Below, one piece after another: positions 17,765 through 25,963 of a stretch of 64,000 nucleotides of DNA; the stretch's first letter is position 1, and each line of letters begins with the position of its first letter. Source of the DNA: Sediminicola sp037203765. Lineage in GTDB: Bacteria; Bacteroidota; Bacteroidia; Flavobacteriales; Flavobacteriaceae. The stretch spans positions 186,001-250,000 of the forward strand of contig NZ_JBBCAS010000003.1 in NCBI RefSeq assembly GCF_037203765.1. The letters run 5' to 3'. Below the pieces are notes generated by a model. That model made no database searches. It saw only the letters and a program-made list of their open reading frames with translations, and was not told where the DNA came from. The position numbers were made by a program, and so were the translations under genes.

Positions 17765-19158
17765 GATTGTCCAATTTTATAAAATTCAAATCCTTTGGCC
17801 TTCATGGTTTCTGAATCCAAAATTCTTCGTCCGTCAAAAACGAAGGCGGGTTTCAACATATTGTTGTGTATTTTGTCCCAGTCATAGGTTTTAAATTCAT
17901 CCCATTCCGTTAATATGGCAATGGCATGTGCATCTTCTGTTGCCTTAATCGGTTCTTTGACCACTTTCAAGAGCCTTCTGTTTTCTTCTGGAGATCTGGT
18001 GTTCAAATAATCCAGATCGGCATAAATTGTTTTTTCGGAAACTTTTGGATCGTAGACAACAATTTCAGCTCTTTCCTCCAATAAGGCATCCGCAACATAG
18101 ATTGCAGCCGATTCCCTTGTGTCATTGGTGTCCTTTTTAAAGGCCCAGCCATAGAATACAATTTTTTTGCCGGAAACGGTATTGTAAAGCGTGGAAATAA
18201 TATTTTCGGCAAAACGTCTTTTTTGGTAATCATTCATGATGATGACCTGTTCCCAATAATCGGCAACTTCCTGAAGACCAAAACTCCTGGCAATATACAC
18301 CAGGTTTAGAATATCTTTCTGGAAACAAGACCCTCCAAATCCTACGGATGAGTTTAAAAATTTGGATCCAATCCTACTGTCATATCCTATGGCTCTAGAA
18401 ACCTCGGCCACATTGGCGTCTGTACGCTCGCACAAGGCAGAGATAGAGTTGATTGAAGAGACTCTTTGCGCCAAAAAGGCATTCGCTACCAATTTGGAAA
18501 GTTCTGAAGACCACACATTGGTCTGTAAGATACGTTCTTTGGGCAACCAATGTTCGTAAATGGCACTTAGGGTATCCTTTGCCCTTTGGCCAGACGGAGT
18601 ATCGTCACCTCCAATCAATACGCGATCTGCATTCATCAAATCGTCAACAGCAGTTCCTTCCGCCAAAAATTCCGGATTGGAAAGGATTTCGAAATTTACG
18701 CCATTACCGGTATTTTCCAGTATACTTTTTATTGCACCGGCGGTTCTAACGGGAAGTGTCGATTTTTCAACAACAATCTTATCTGTTTTGGCAACTTTGG
18801 CTATGTTACGGGCACAAAGCTCAATATACTTAAGATCGGCAGCCTGTCCTTTTCCCTTTCCATAGGTCTTGGTAGGCGTATTTACCGATATGAAAATAAT
18901 ATCTGCCTCTTCTATGGCTTTGTCAACTTCCGTTGAAAAGAAAAGGTTCTTGTTTCTGGTAGTGGCAATGATTTCTTTTAAACCTGGTTCATAGACTGGT
19001 AAATTGTCCAGATCCTCATCGTTCCATTGGTTTATCCTGTTTTCATTTATATCCACTACAGTGACCTGAATTTCTGGGCACTGATTGGCAATCACGGACA
19101 TGGTTGGACCGCCAACATATCCGGCTCCAATGCAACATATTTTTGTAGTATTTTTCAT
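17761..19158 (-). CDS. ugd: UDP-glucose 6-dehydrogenase (eukaryote-like branch)
   Basis: A 465-residue enzyme oxidising UDP-glucose to UDP-glucuronate with two NAD. The start KICCIGAGYVGGPTMSVIA and VDINENRINQWND are typical of the longer UGDH branch shared by animals and many Bacteroidota. Further motifs are VNTPTKTYGKGKGQAADLKY, NPEFLAEGTAVDDL, the catalytic Cys at about residue 278 in GFGGSCFQKDIL, and GWAFKKDTNDTRESAAIYVA. It is the first gene of the minus-strand series, 265 bp from the divergent aminotransferase gene, with a TATATTTG box at 19204-19197 on its own strand. Confidence 0.93.
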   Translation of the reverse strand: MKNTTKICCIGAGYVGGPTMSVIANQCPEIQVTVVDINENRINQWNDEDLDNLPVYEPGLKEIIATTRNKNLFFSTEVDKAIEEADIIFISVNTPTKTYGKGKGQAADLKYIELCARNIAKVAKTDKIVVEKSTLPVRTAGAIKSILENTGNGVNFEILSNPEFLAEGTAVDDLMNADRVLIGGDDTPSGQRAKDTLSAIYEHWLPKERILQTNVWSSELSKLVANAFLAQRVSSINSISALCERTDANVAEVSRAIGYDSRIGSKFLNSSVGFGGSCFQKDILNLVYIARSFGLQEVADYWEQVIIMNDYQKRRFAENIISTLYNTVSGKKIVFYGWAFKKDTNDTRESAAIYVADALLEERAEIVVYDPKVSEKTIYADLDYLNTRSPEENRRLLKVVKEPIKATEDAHAIAILTEWDEFKTYDWDKIHNNMLKPAFVFDGRRILDSETMKAKGFEFYKIGQS

Positions 19159-19196
19159 TTTACTTACGTGCTTTTCTAAGAAGGGATCAAAGATGA

Positions 19197-19204
19197 CAAA
19201 TATA
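19197..19204 (-). promoter_or_regulatory. Candidate -7 box for the ugd-led operon
   Basis: The minus strand reads TATATTTG, a full match to the Bacteroidota TAnnTTTG element, ending 38 bases before the ugd ATG. No clear TTG stands at the usual upstream spacing. A 13-base element TGCCTTTTAACGA lies about 21 bases upstream, at 19238-19226, where an activator could compensate. Confidence 0.4.
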
Positions 19205-19356
19205 ATTCTTTAGAGGTGAATATTGTCGTTAAAAGGCATATTTATAGGATTTGGGAATTAGTCCGGAAACAACGTTTGTCATTCTTTTTGCGATATTTTA
19301 CTGTATCTGTCCGTTGACCGATTATTTTAATGCTTGAACGAATTAAACTGCCATTT

Positions 19357-19388
19357 TTGACCTTAACTGTGGGCATTGGTTATTTTTG
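19357..19388 (+). promoter_or_regulatory. Promoter of the aminotransferase-dehydratase-Wza-Wzc operon
   Basis: TTG at 19357-19359 and TATTTTTG at 19381-19388 are separated by 21 bases, fitting the Bacteroidota sigma-A pattern TTG-N(17-23)-TAnnTTTG. Transcription would start near 19395 and leave about 30 bases before the ATG at 19426, with an AAAAGGA ribosome-site-like stretch between. Confidence 0.55.
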
Positions 19389-19425
19389 GAGTACCAAATA
19401 TTACTAAAATTAGAAAAGGACTTTG

Positions 19426-20553
19426 ATGACCCAGACAAAAATATGGCTTTCTTCCCCTCACATGGGTGTGAACGAACAACGTTATGTGCAAGAAGCGTTC
19501 GATACCAATTGGGTAGCTCCTTTAGGCCCTAACGTGGATCTGTTCGAAGCAGCAATTCAGGATTACGTGGATAACAATATCCATGTTGCGGCGTTGAGCT
19601 CTGGAACCGCTGCCATTCACTTGGCATTGGAGATCTTGGGTGTTACAAAAGGGGATGAGGTGATTTGCCAGAGCTTTACTTTTTCAGCATCGGCAAATCC
19701 AATAAAATATTTAGGGGCCAATCCTGTTTTTGTGGATAGCGAAAGGGATACATGGAATATGTCTCCCATTTTATTGGAAAAGGCTATTCTGGATCGATTG
19801 GATAATGGTATTAAACCCAAAGCAATTGTTGCGGTACACTTATACGGTATGCCCTACAAGGTAACGGAAATTAGAAAAGTAGCGGATTCCTATGGCATCC
19901 CTATAGTGGAAGATAGCGCGGAGGCGTTGGGAAGTAGGTATAAAGGTGAAAATTGTAGCTCTTTTGGTGATATTGGGATACTTTCTTTTAATGGCAACAA
20001 AATCATTACGACCTCAGGTGGTGGTGCCTTGACGGCGAAAAACCTTGATACCAAGAAACGGGCTGTGTTTTTGGCAACCCAGGCTCGGGATAATGCTCCG
20101 CATTACCAACATTCGAATATTGGTTACAATTATAGAATGAGCAATGTGCTTGCCGGAATAGGGCGGGGGCAAATGGAAGTGTTGTCCGACAGGGTTGAGG
20201 CACGCAGAGCAAACTATGAGTTTTACAAATCCAGATTGGGACATGTAAAAGAAATTGAATTTTTGGAAGAACCTGAAGGATTTTACTCGAACCGTTGGCT
20301 GACATGTATTTTGACGCCTTCATTTGAAATCAGGGAAATGATCCGTATGGCTTTATTGGAGGAGGATATAGAATCCAGACCTTTATGGAAGCCTATGCAC
20401 TTGCAACCTGTATTTGAGAAAGCCCTGCACTTTAGTGATGGTACCTCAGAGGATTTATTTGAAAGAGGATTGTGTTTGCCAAGTGGATCCAATTTGGAAA
20501 AAAGCGATTTGGAACGTATAGTTTCTTTGATAATACAAAAACTAGCGAAATGA
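19426..20553 (+). CDS. PLP-dependent DegT/DnrJ/EryC1/StrS aminotransferase (PglE-like)
   Basis: A 375-residue sugar aminotransferase that installs a 4-amino group on a UDP-4-keto-6-deoxy-HexNAc using PLP and glutamate. The start IWLSSPHMGVNEQRYVQEAF is typical of PglE-type enzymes. ALSSGTAAIHLALEILGV binds the PLP phosphate, VEDSAEALGS holds the Asp that contacts the pyridine nitrogen, and the Schiff-base Lys is about residue 192 in SFNGNKIITTSGGG. The frame is open from a TTG at 19423, but ATG at 19426 is preceded by AAAAGGA. It overlaps the dehydratase start by 4 bases, so the two enzymes are made together and act in consecutive steps. Confidence 0.9.
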   Translation: MTQTKIWLSSPHMGVNEQRYVQEAFDTNWVAPLGPNVDLFEAAIQDYVDNNIHVAALSSGTAAIHLALEILGVTKGDEVICQSFTFSASANPIKYLGANPVFVDSERDTWNMSPILLEKAILDRLDNGIKPKAIVAVHLYGMPYKVTEIRKVADSYGIPIVEDSAEALGSRYKGENCSSFGDIGILSFNGNKIITTSGGGALTAKNLDTKKRAVFLATQARDNAPHYQHSNIGYNYRMSNVLAGIGRGQMEVLSDRVEARRANYEFYKSRLGHVKEIEFLEEPEGFYSNRWLTCILTPSFEIREMIRMALLEEDIESRPLWKPMHLQPVFEKALHFSDGTSEDLFERGLCLPSGSNLEKSDLERIVSLIIQKLAK

Positions 20554-22484
20554 TAAAAAATTACTTGGTTAGCAACGCACATAGATACGCATCCAAATGG
20601 TTGGTATTGGCTATTGATGTTTTTTTGATATCGGTAGCATTTGTTATGTCCTATTTTATTCGATTTAATTTGACATTCGAATTTGATATCGAGAAACTGA
20701 TCATGCAATTCCCAGTGGTCACCATTATTTCCACTATCGCCTTTTTGGTTATAGGTTCCTATAAAGGGGTGGTAAGACATACTGGTGTGCGGGACGTGTA
20801 CAATATCTTTAACGCTATCTGTCTCTCCAGTATCATAACTATATTTTTGGTGATTCTGAACAGGCAATATGATTTATTGGAAGGATTTACTATCCCATTA
20901 TCCATTATCATCATTCATAGTCTTATTGGTTTTATCTTATTGGTAGCTTCTCGTTATGTATTTAAAACAAGCTATGACAATTTGGTAAAGAAGTTTAAAG
21001 TCACCAAAAACGTATTGATATTCGGGGCTGGTGAATCTGGAATACTTACGTATAATGCCCTTTCTGCCTCTACCAGTAGTAGGGCAAGAGTAGTGGGTTA
21101 TGTAGACGAAGATGCTAAAAAAATTGGGAAAAGTATCAATGGAATTGCGGTTTATGGTCCTGAAGATTTAACCGAATTCTTTGTGGATAAAAAGGATATC
21201 TCTGAAATTATCTTTTCCATACACAATATTTCGAACAACAAACTAAGAGAGCTTGTTCAAAGCTTGGTGGACCTTCCTGTGCAGGTGAAGATTGTACCAC
21301 CTGTGGAAGACTGGATCAATGGGGAATTGAATGTCTCCCAAATAAAACAGGTTCAAATTGAAGATTTATTGAATAGAGTGCCTATAGATATTAAAAAGTC
21401 CAAAGTATCGGATGAACTGAAAGATCAGGTGATTTTGGTAACTGGAGGTGCTGGCTCTATTGGTAGTGAAATTGCCAGGCAAATTGCCCATTATGAGTAT
21501 AAATCTTTAATCATTATAGATCAGGCGGAATCTGCCCTGTACGATCTGCAACAAGAATTGAAACAAAACGGTTTTCATAATTTTGTCCCTATCGTTGGTG
21601 ATATAAGGGATAAAAATAGGATGAATGAATATTTCCAGGAATTTAAGCCTACCATGGTGTTTCATGCTGCGGCCTACAAGCACGTTCCGTTAATGGAGTA
21701 TAATTCCTATGAGGCCATAAAAATTAATGTTGCGGGAACCAAGAATATTGTGGACCTATCCATGAACCACAATGTAGATAAGTTTGTCTTTGTTTCTACA
21801 GATAAAGCCGTGAACCCAACCAATGTAATGGGGGCTACCAAACGTATTGCTGAAATGTACATCAGTTGTATGCAGCAGGAAAATAAAACCAAATTCATTA
21901 CTACCAGATTTGGCAATGTTCTTGGCTCAAACGGATCAGTTATTCCATTGTTCAAAAAGCAAATTGAAAAAGGAGGTCCGTTAACTGTAACGCACAAGGA
22001 AGTTACTAGGTTTTTTATGACCATCCCAGAAGCATCACAGTTGGTATTGGAAGCGGCAGCCATGGGTACTGGTGGAGAGATATTTATATTTGATATGGGA
22101 GAGTCCGTAAAAATATTCGATCTCGCCAAGAATATGATCAAATTGTCAGGACTTAAATACCCAGATGATATAGACATCAAAATAACAGGTTTACGCCCAG
22201 GTGAAAAGTTGTACGAGGAATTATTGGCCAATGGTGAAAATACGCTTCCAACATATCACAAAAAGATAATGATTGGAAAAGTGAGGGAATTGGATTACAC
22301 TAAAATCAGATCCAAAATTGAGGAGCTGTGTGTTACCAATATGTTCTTCAATGCCAATACGGTACCATTAATGAAGGAAATAGTTCCTGAATTTGTATCT
22401 AACAACTCAGAGCTTTGTAAACTTGATTCTAAAAAAGACCATAAAAAAGGAGGTGAAGGATCAAGGAAAATTTTGCAGTCCTAA
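20550..22484 (+). CDS. Membrane-bound UDP-GlcNAc 4,6-dehydratase (PglF/WbpM/CapD-like)
   Basis: About 644 residues. The N-terminal third has four membrane helices (LVLAIDVFLISVAFVMSYFI and others) and a Rossmann-like segment (NVLIFGAGESGI). The C-terminal catalytic SDR domain has VILVTGGAGSIGSEIARQIA and the dehydratase site STDKAVNPTNVMGATKR, keeping the Thr-Asp-Lys trio of PglF and the Met in place of the usual SDR Tyr. It turns UDP-GlcNAc into UDP-4-keto-6-deoxy-GlcNAc. The longer open frame begins at 20472 inside the aminotransferase gene. ATG at 20550 overlaps that gene's TGA as ATGA and fits the first membrane helix better. Confidence 0.92.
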   Translation: MIKNYLVSNAHRYASKWLVLAIDVFLISVAFVMSYFIRFNLTFEFDIEKLIMQFPVVTIISTIAFLVIGSYKGVVRHTGVRDVYNIFNAICLSSIITIFLVILNRQYDLLEGFTIPLSIIIIHSLIGFILLVASRYVFKTSYDNLVKKFKVTKNVLIFGAGESGILTYNALSASTSSRARVVGYVDEDAKKIGKSINGIAVYGPEDLTEFFVDKKDISEIIFSIHNISNNKLRELVQSLVDLPVQVKIVPPVEDWINGELNVSQIKQVQIEDLLNRVPIDIKKSKVSDELKDQVILVTGGAGSIGSEIARQIAHYEYKSLIIIDQAESALYDLQQELKQNGFHNFVPIVGDIRDKNRMNEYFQEFKPTMVFHAAAYKHVPLMEYNSYEAIKINVAGTKNIVDLSMNHNVDKFVFVSTDKAVNPTNVMGATKRIAEMYISCMQQENKTKFITTRFGNVLGSNGSVIPLFKKQIEKGGPLTVTHKEVTRFFMTIPEASQLVLEAAAMGTGGEIFIFDMGESVKIFDLAKNMIKLSGLKYPDDIDIKITGLRPGEKLYEELLANGENTLPTYHKKIMIGKVRELDYTKIRSKIEELCVTNMFFNANTVPLMKEIVPEFVSNNSELCKLDSKKDHKKGGEGSRKILQS

Positions 22485-22524
22485 TTTTTCACTTTACTTT
22501 TATTTCTTAATCACCACTATATCC

Positions 22525-23295
22525 ATGAAAAACCATTCTAGATTTACAATTATTTCATTAGTGCTTCTTGTTTTTATAATCTCATCTTGTGCCTCTAAAA
22601 AGGAAGTGGTGTATTTTCAAAATGCAAGCAGTTTTGAAACCCTGGTCAACAAGAACGATTTTAGTCCAAAGTTTAAAGTAGATGATTTGGTCAGTATTCA
22701 TATTTCAACCTTGGATAATGAGGCCAGTGTGCCTTTCAATCTTTTTAGAGGAGCATCTGAAGGGGGAATCAGGCCTGAGCAAGTAGATTATCTAATAGAT
22801 CAAAATGGAGAAATTGATTTTCCTGTCATTGGGAAACTAAAAATTGCTGGATTATCTCCAGAGGAGGTGAGGGTATATTTAAGAAGCAAACTGTCTGATT
22901 ATCTTAAAGATCCCATTATTAATATTCGTTTGCGAAATTTCACGGTTACCATTTTAGGGGAGGTTTCAAGACCAGGCACCTATCCAGTAAATGGAGAACG
23001 AATCACTATCTTGGAAGCATTGGGGCTTGCATCAGATCTTACGATTAAGGGAATGCGGGACAATGTTTTGGTAATTAGAGATTTTGATGGCACCAAAGTA
23101 TATACAAGAATAGATTTAACAAAGAAAGAGGCTTTGAGTTCTCCAGTTTATTATTTGACTCAAAATGATGTTGTTTATGTAGAGCCTAATCAATCTGCCG
23201 TAACAGCGTCTAGTTTGGATAATAGAGCGACAATAGCTATTTCATTGGCTTCTTTGATCATTACCTCTACTATATTATTTATTACAAGAAATTAA
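22525..23295 (+). CDS. wza: Wza-like polysaccharide export lipoprotein
   Basis: About 256 residues. The open frame extends back into the dehydratase gene, but ATG at 22525 gives a proper leader ending LVFIISSC, with the lipidated Cys at residue 22. The polysaccharide export domain follows (VVYFQNASSF, FKVDDLVSIHISTLDNEA), then LIDQNGEIDFPVIGKLKIAG and an SLBB region (VTILGEVSRPGTYPVNGERI). A C-terminal hydrophobic helix (IAISLASLIITSTILFI) is typical of the Bacteroidota form. It forms the outer-membrane export channel working with Wzc, whose gene starts 39 bp downstream. Confidence 0.92.
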   Translation: MKNHSRFTIISLVLLVFIISSCASKKEVVYFQNASSFETLVNKNDFSPKFKVDDLVSIHISTLDNEASVPFNLFRGASEGGIRPEQVDYLIDQNGEIDFPVIGKLKIAGLSPEEVRVYLRSKLSDYLKDPIINIRLRNFTVTILGEVSRPGTYPVNGERITILEALGLASDLTIKGMRDNVLVIRDFDGTKVYTRIDLTKKEALSSPVYYLTQNDVVYVEPNQSAVTASSLDNRATIAISLASLIITSTILFITRN

Positions 23296-23334
23296 TTTAT
23301 ATCCCTAACAACCTTTACGTCCCGACATTATAGT

Positions 23335-25692
23335 ATGGAAAAATATGATTTGAATGAAATTTTACAGACCTATACCAAACATTGGAAATGGTTTGTTCTA
23401 TCTATAATATTTGCCATTGCATTTGCTTATGTTTATTTAAGGTATCAAGTTCCGCAGTATGAGGCTGTAGCTAAAATCCAAATTCTTGAGGATAAGAATT
23501 CAGGCTCTGGAATTGATTTGTTCCAGGAATTGGATATATTCTCAGGAGGTAAGAATAATGTAAAGGATGAAATTGAACTTTTAAATTCTAGGTCCAATTT
23601 TATTGAAGTGGTGAAGGAATTGGGTTTAAACACAAAAGTGGAGCTTTTGGGTAATATTAGAAACTCAGAGTTATATAATAATCCACCTATAAAATTGAAT
23701 TTTATTATTCCAGATTCAACGTTTTATAATTCAAATTTTAGCTTCTATATTACAATAACATCTCCAACTACTTTTGGTTATAGTTTGGAAGAAGATGAAC
23801 CGGAAAGAGTATTTGGTTTTGGGAAGAACATACCTTCACCTGTCGGCGATATGGTCATAACCCCAAATGGTGAAAAGTTTGAAGGGTTTACGAATAAAAG
23901 AATGAGGGTTACAGTTAACCCCATTTTTTTAGTGGCAAATAGTTTTCGAAAAAAAACTAATGTAATGGTTGCGGATGAATTTTCCAATATTTTAAATATT
24001 TCCCTGGAGGATCCTATCCAAGAAAAGGCTCGGGATATTATTGATGCTTTAATTAGAATATATAATAAGAATGATATAGAGGATAAAAAGATTATTGCCG
24101 ATAGAACCTCAGAATTTATTAATGATAGAATCGCAGATATTTCCACAAATTTATCCAGTGTAGACCAGTCGGCCCAAGATTTTAAAACAGATAGGGGAGT
24201 TACCGATATAGCTGCAGAATCCAATATCAATTTAAATGTTGGAGTGGTAAACCAACAAGAGTTGGCCAATGCAAGGACCCAGTTAAATATAGCGGCTTCC
24301 ATGATGGATATTGTCGAGAAACAAGATAGTTACGAGGTTCTACCAACAAATGTAGGATTATCGGATGCTACAGTAAATAGTACAACGGCCAAGTATAATG
24401 AGCTTGTCTTGGAAAGAAACAGGCTATTGAAAAGCTCCAATGAAAAGAACCCGGTCATTGTAAACTTGGACCAACAGATCAAAGGTTTGAAAAGCAGCAT
24501 GAAGTCCAGCTTAAGTAGCACGGTCAATAATCTGGGCATGCAGGTGAATACCCTAAGTGGTCAACAAGCTATTTTTAATTCAAAAATTTACTCCGCCCCT
24601 AAGAATGAAAGGGCCTTAAGGGATATTACCCGTAAACAACAGACCACGGAATCCTTATATTTGTATCTATTGCAAAAGAGGGAAGAATCACAAATTGCGG
24701 TTGCCTCATCTGCTCCTAAATCCAAAGTTGTCGATTTTGCATATAACTCGAGTGAGTATCCTGTTTCACCTAAAAAAAACATTGTCTACTTAGCATCATT
24801 TTTTCTAGGTTTTTTGATTCCCTTCTCTATCATCTATGCGAGGGATCTATTGGATAATAAAGTGCATAATATGCATAGTTTGGAAAAAAAGGCCAAGGAA
24901 ATTCCTGTTCTTGGGGAGCTTCCTAAATTATCCAAGAAAGATCAAAAACTTGTTATTAAGGAGGATCGATCAATTTTAGCAGAGTCTTTGCGTATAATTA
25001 GAACCAATTTGGATTATCTGATTAAGACAAAAAGAGCCCAATCTGGAAATAACAATATCATTTATGTAACTTCCAGCGTACCTGGTGAGGGAAAGACATT
25101 CCTTTCCTCCAACCTAACTATGATATTGGCCAGTACCAATAAAAAAGTATTGTTGGTAGGCGCGGATATACGTAATCCTAAATTGTATTCCTTTTTCACA
25201 TCAAACGATTCGGATAATTTAAACCCAAAGAATCCTAAAAGTAGGGATTTGGGTCTGACCGAATTTTTATTCGATGAATCGGTAACGGTATCAGATATCA
25301 TCAATCCAATGAAAGTGTACCAAAATACGATTGATGTCATTTATTCGGGTAAGATACCGCCGAACCCTTCGGAGCTATTGATGAGTAAGCGTCTAAAAGA
25401 TCTTTTTTCAAAAATTTCTGATGACTATGATTACGTAATCGTGGATACTGCTCCATTGATGGTTGTCTCTGATACCATGTTGATCAGTGAATATGCCAAT
25501 CACTTGATTTACGTTACCAGAGCAGGTGTTACCGAGGAAAAGGCTATAGAATTTCCTATAAAACTTCAAGAGGAAGGTAAAATTAAAGGACTTTGCTTTG
25601 TTGTAAATGATGTTAAGGCTTCCAACTTGGGCTATGGCGGTAAATATGGCTATGGCTACGGCAAGAGTCTTAAAAAGTGGTGGAGGTTTTAA
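23335..25692 (+). CDS. wzc: Wzc-like polysaccharide co-polymerase / BY-kinase
   Basis: A 785-residue inner-membrane protein controlling chain length and export. The N-terminal Wzz domain starts YDLNEILQTYTKHWKWFVL with the first membrane helix. A long periplasmic coiled-coil part follows, then a second helix near residue 490 (NIVYLASFFLGFLIPFSIIY). The cytosolic tyrosine-kinase domain has Walker A TSSVPGEGKTFLSSNL (near 580), Walker A' VLLVGADIRNPKL and Walker B YVIVDTAPLMVVSD. The tail GYGGKYGYGYG is the autophosphorylated Tyr cluster. The PHP phosphatase at 45094-45834 is its expected counterpart. It is the last gene before a 270-bp gap with two hairpins. Confidence 0.94.
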   Translation: MEKYDLNEILQTYTKHWKWFVLSIIFAIAFAYVYLRYQVPQYEAVAKIQILEDKNSGSGIDLFQELDIFSGGKNNVKDEIELLNSRSNFIEVVKELGLNTKVELLGNIRNSELYNNPPIKLNFIIPDSTFYNSNFSFYITITSPTTFGYSLEEDEPERVFGFGKNIPSPVGDMVITPNGEKFEGFTNKRMRVTVNPIFLVANSFRKKTNVMVADEFSNILNISLEDPIQEKARDIIDALIRIYNKNDIEDKKIIADRTSEFINDRIADISTNLSSVDQSAQDFKTDRGVTDIAAESNINLNVGVVNQQELANARTQLNIAASMMDIVEKQDSYEVLPTNVGLSDATVNSTTAKYNELVLERNRLLKSSNEKNPVIVNLDQQIKGLKSSMKSSLSSTVNNLGMQVNTLSGQQAIFNSKIYSAPKNERALRDITRKQQTTESLYLYLLQKREESQIAVASSAPKSKVVDFAYNSSEYPVSPKKNIVYLASFFLGFLIPFSIIYARDLLDNKVHNMHSLEKKAKEIPVLGELPKLSKKDQKLVIKEDRSILAESLRIIRTNLDYLIKTKRAQSGNNNIIYVTSSVPGEGKTFLSSNLTMILASTNKKVLLVGADIRNPKLYSFFTSNDSDNLNPKNPKSRDLGLTEFLFDESVTVSDIINPMKVYQNTIDVIYSGKIPPNPSELLMSKRLKDLFSKISDDYDYVIVDTAPLMVVSDTMLISEYANHLIYVTRAGVTEEKAIEFPIKLQEEGKIKGLCFVVNDVKASNLGYGGKYGYGYGKSLKKWWRF

Positions 25693-25713
25693 GAGGTGAG
25701 CATAATTTTTAGT

Positions 25714-25743
25714 GTTGGAAGTATTAAAATTCCCCATTCCAAC
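25714..25743 (+). terminator. Weak hairpin after wzc
   Basis: GTTGGAA at 25714-25720 pairs with TTCCAAC at 25737-25743, followed shortly by a short T-rich stretch. The stem is only 7 bp with a 16-base loop, so it is a weak terminator candidate for the polysaccharide operon. Confidence 0.35.
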
Positions 25744-25774
25744 GAATCCTTTTGACCCTATCAAAAATAAAATT

Positions 25775-25818
25775 AACCCTTTCGACATGTAGATTTTAAG
25801 CTATATTTCGAAAGGGTT
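25775..25818. terminator. Second hairpin between wzc and the first giant gene
   Basis: AACCCTTTCG at 25775-25784 is perfectly complementary to CGAAAGGGTT at 25809-25818, with a 24-base AT-rich spacer. A short T run follows. It may be the main terminator of the wza-wzc transcript or a regulatory hairpin before the giant gene. Confidence 0.4.
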
Positions 25819-25899
25819 TCTCATTAAGTATTTTATCGAGAATCCTTACTAGTTAAACGAGTATTGCTCATGGTAATGGCTTCTTTCATGGTATTCAAA

Positions 25900-25907
25900 T
25901 ATCTTTG
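25900..25907 (+). promoter_or_regulatory. Candidate -7 box for the first giant gene
   Basis: TATCTTTG matches the Bacteroidota TAnnTTTG element exactly and lies 56 bases before the ATG at 25964. No TTG sits at standard distance upstream; the nearest, at 25864-25866, is too far. The call rests on the -7 box and position only. Confidence 0.4.
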
Positions 25908-25963
25908 CATTTAGTGAGATTTTTTTCATTTGCAAAAATGGAATCGCTATAGATCAAATAATT

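Noticed and set aside
20283..20867. 194-codon minus-strand open frame opposite the aminotransferase/dehydratase junction
   Set aside because: It is antisense to two clearly recognised enzymes, and the translation has no family features.
22393..22524. N-terminal extension of the Wza protein overlapping the dehydratase gene
   Set aside because: The lipoprotein leader begins at the ATG at 22525; the extension is just open sequence in another frame of the upstream gene.
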